Shown here: positions 61,454 through 64,000 of the stretch, piece by piece | How the letters are laid out: every line of letters starts with the position of its first letter | How positions within the stretch are numbered: the first letter of the stretch is position 1 | Assembly: GCA_030549775.1 (NCBI GenBank) | Contig: CM060180.1 | Coordinates: 32,957,090 to 33,021,089, forward strand | Reading direction: 5' to 3' | Origin: Tamarix chinensis | Taxonomy: Eukaryota > Streptophyta > Magnoliopsida > Caryophyllales > Tamaricaceae | Length of the DNA: 64,000 nt | Program-made: the position numbers and the translations under genes | The notes under the pieces: model-generated | Seen by the model: the letters and a program-made list of their open reading frames with translations, nothing else | What the model was told of the DNA's origin: nothing | The model's database searches: none

Positions 61454-64000
61454 CTAATACCGAATGAATGAATGCACATGCTTGGCCCATTGCTCTCTCA
61501 CTTCATCAATTTCTTCAACACTGTATTGCTGGCCTTGTGCATAATCATCGGTGAAAAACTACAAATCCCAAGTTTTGATTAATATACAGTTAGCACTTAC
61601 GTCAAGTATCAAACATATATGTCATGATTCATTAATTAATAGAAAAATATCGAAAAGAAAACATACATGGCTTGGATCTATGTTGACCGATCTATTTTGG
61701 ACTATCAGATCCATTGATCTACATACATAGTATCCACAATCTTTGTCGTTTTGCTGTTGTGGACACTGTCATATAAATTCAGTTAGCTCTCTAACTATTA
61801 GATATTAATTTTAATTAAAATAAAATACGAAATAGTTGCCTTCCTACTTACTATGACAGGCTCGTATTGAACATTCTTTGGGTCTGGGACACCATTCCCA
61901 CCTCTCCTTTGATACGCTGTCCGTAGTGCCCTAATAAATAGAGTTGGATACACAATATTGTAAGTACGCATATATACCTCAAATAATGAAAGCTAGCTAG
62001 AAAAATATATGTATAAATAAGCTAATGAAGTAAGAAGTGAAAAGTATACTAACATGTCGATAAATTCCTTCCCACCACGACGAGCTACTTCAAAAGGCAC
62101 GTCATAGGTTCGAAGGGAATCAAACACATAGACTTTATTAAGATCAGGTCGGACGGCGTACAAAACCCAATGTTCACTTGCGAGGTGAGGAATGAGATAG
62201 AGCTTGTTGTGTCCCTCAATCAAAATGCGATCCGCTAAATAGTTTATGTGCCTACCCTCTCTTATTGTACTACCGTCAGCTATGTAGTATGGGCACACAA
62301 ACACAATAGAGGACAGCATTCCCTCCATCGCAGCTCGAGTAGCTACCAACCTATGGACAACAAAAACAATGCATATTTGTTAATAAATAATAACTCATAT
62401 AAGTGGTCATAAAAATTCCAATTGTATAAGTTAAGAGTACTAAAATCTCAAAATGAAATTATACTTACGTGACATAGACGGTGACACTTATGGTTGACAT
62501 CCATTCTTGATTATAAATGTCGCTTATGTCAGCCGTCGATACCATGTAAGTAGCATCGTCCCTCCCAACATACTCAGGACGACAATCAATGAAAATATAA
62601 TTGTCCCTGAGGTAGTTTTGGGCATAAAAATATAATAACGCTAATGCTGGTGGAGGTTGGCTTTGCTGATCTGAAGAAGGAATCTTTTGTGGGGCAACTG
62701 ATTTTTCAGATTTAGCTCTCTTTCCTTTAGCAGCGCCCTTTTTTGTGTTGCTCGTTCTGCTAGTACCTCTCTTGGTTTTACTAGCAGAAGCAGTCTTCTT
62801 TTTTGATTCCTTAATTGATAATATTAAACAAAATATATATTGAGCATATAAATATATATATATGAAAAAGGTATATATAGTGTAACTACTAAACAAGGTC
62901 TAATGAACATGTCAAATGTCAATACCTCTTCAGTAGTGAGACGTATTTGATCCGCAGGCCAAGCCACAAAGCTTCCATGAGCTTCTAGTACTGTGGTTGC
63001 CTCATCGCCCTCATTATAACAAGGCAAGTGTGCACTGCCAATGATTGGAGTGTCAATACTCACCGGCCTTGTATTTAGGGCTAAATTATACCCGTGGATT
63101 GTCTGCGTTTCAATACTGTGACTAATGCGGACCCTTCCTTTCGCCAAAATTGTTGAAAGGTCATTCGCTAAAAAGTCACATTTATGCAAACCCTAAACAA
63201 AAATATTACACATTATTAATAATTTATTACACCGAATACATTTAATAACAATTCATAGTTTGTAATGCTTACCTCGGGAAGAGTAGAAATAAATGCATCA
63301 GCTTCACAACTATCTCTGACGCTATTTACATTAGGTATGTGAAGCTGATCATGGTCTACTGAATCGGATGGCTTATACCCTTGAGATTTAATAAATGACA
63401 ACTCTTGCTCCATTGTTGCCATCCGTTCAAATGCCACGTTCAATTTTTGGGTGAGGATGGCGACTTGCTCATTAGTGCTATGAGAACCACGAGATCGACC
63501 ACATATGCTCGTTCTCGTAACACCCAATCCAATGCCCCTATGTCTTCCAGGGTGTTCTACAATTCCTGTAGCCTGGGCCACAATGCTATATTGGTCCACC
63601 TCCTCACCTTCTGACGTTTCAAGTTCGTCCTGTAAATTTAACTTATAGGAATAAGCATAATATAATAGTTTTCTATAAGAAAACTAAGTAGGGTTCTAGA
63701 TATCTACAAACTTACAATTTTTTTGGCTGCAACATCAACATATTCATTAATATATCCATCTCTTGTTGCTCTAGCCTTCTTCCATAATGTACCAATATTG
63801 ATGGACGAGGTACATGGGTCCAAGTCTTGGGCTAGGAGCTACAAATCAAAAAATATTCTTAATTAAGAATATTATTATAAAATTCAACATTTACATGTAA
63901 ATAGATAATGACAAAATGCATACCAACTCCTCTTCAAGGCCCACATAGCCTTTGCGAGCCATATTATGCCGATATTTATTTTGCTTGGCAATCTCTTTAT
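61454..64000 (-). CDS. CACTA-encoded protein with DUF8039-like region and C-terminal Ulp1/C48 peptidase (5' part outside the window)
   Basis: Nine exons are visible on the minus strand: 63924-64000 (partial), 63716-63838, 63273-63629, 62926-63192, 62469-62809, 62054-62350, 61852-61930, 61667-61765 and 61454-61558, stop TAG at 61454-61456. All inner introns are GT-AG and the phases join without a stop, giving about 580 residues. Order: basic KYRHNMARKGYVGLEEEL segment; a region with ATMEQELSFIKS of coiled-coil character; a DUF8039-type stretch (PIIGSAHLPCY, GSFVAWPADQIRL); a Lys/Ser-rich, probably nuclear-localising linker (KKTASASKTKRG); then a Ulp1-like domain with SEHWVLY (His), YVFDSLR (Asp), and QQQNDKDCGYYVC (Gln, Cys). 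Ulp1 enzymes cleave SUMO from proteins; such domains are common in plant CACTA and Mutator-like elements. The catalytic residues suggest an active peptidase; the substrate is unknown. Copy 1 (22034-25067) is the decayed sister. Confidence 0.88.

Larger units (their letters stand above)
60646..64000 (-). mobile_element. CACTA element copy 2, right end outside the window
   Basis: Starts CACTACCCCAAAAAG, identical to the left end at 21289. About ten AACGGTT/AACCGTT palindromes follow (60663-61140), then the same 3' non-coding region and gene as copy 1. By collinearity, position 64000 corresponds to about 24616 in copy 1, so roughly 2 kb should lie beyond the edge. The three bases before the end are ATT; the matching duplication cannot be seen. 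Its palindromes are more regular and its gene frame is open, so it looks younger than copy 1. Confidence 0.88.

Overview
This is a gene-poor, transposon-dense stretch of a flowering-plant nuclear genome. Plant features: a two-exon germin-like protein gene with a plant-type signal peptide and cupin boxes, CACTA (En/Spm) DNA transposons with DUF8039/Ulp1-type genes, Cassandra-type TRIM retrotransposons carrying 5S rRNA-derived sequence, and degenerate TTTAGGG/CCCTAAA tracts. I cannot name the species. Only one convincing host gene is present, the germin-like protein at 12824-13609.
Most of the window is built of long elements that start TGTAAYACCCC, end GGGGTRTTACA, are flanked by 5-bp target duplications and contain no gag/pol. 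I read these as solo LTRs of 3.4-5.4 kb and name them by local family (F1-F6). The target duplications let the nesting be resolved. Left block (1-12385): a decayed CACTA (11539-12385) is entered by an F2-type LTR (7033-11538, running off the left edge), which holds an F4 LTR (7390-10763) and an F1-type LTR (ending at 7032), itself split by F1a (1247-5747). Then comes the germin-like gene. Middle block (14213-30582): LTR F2a contains LTR F3 (17398-28886), which contains an outer CACTA (20073-27495), which contains an inner CACTA (21289-26632) with a decayed DUF8039/Ulp1 gene.
Right-centre block (about 30588-49398): two oppositely oriented Cassandra elements. The second is split by LTR F5 (31218-48745), which holds F1b (33174-43377, itself split by the inverted F1c at 33905-38739) and F2b (43799-47950). 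From 49399 to 52726 there is AT-rich sequence with a 119-bp tandem repeat and no gene. Right block (52727-64000): LTR F6 holds F4b (53121 to about 60387, split by F2c at 55284-59295) and a second CACTA (60646 to beyond 64000). Every visible exon of the gene in this second CACTA is open.
The most interesting signal is in the LTRs. Families that are otherwise hard to align share the same small features: a 3' hairpin whose stem sequence differs between families while pairing is kept, two further short hairpins, a repeated ATTAATCACTTAAAGTG-like box, and clusters of a CCACCGGCTATAATAGTGG module. All of this was read by eye, without alignment software or databases.
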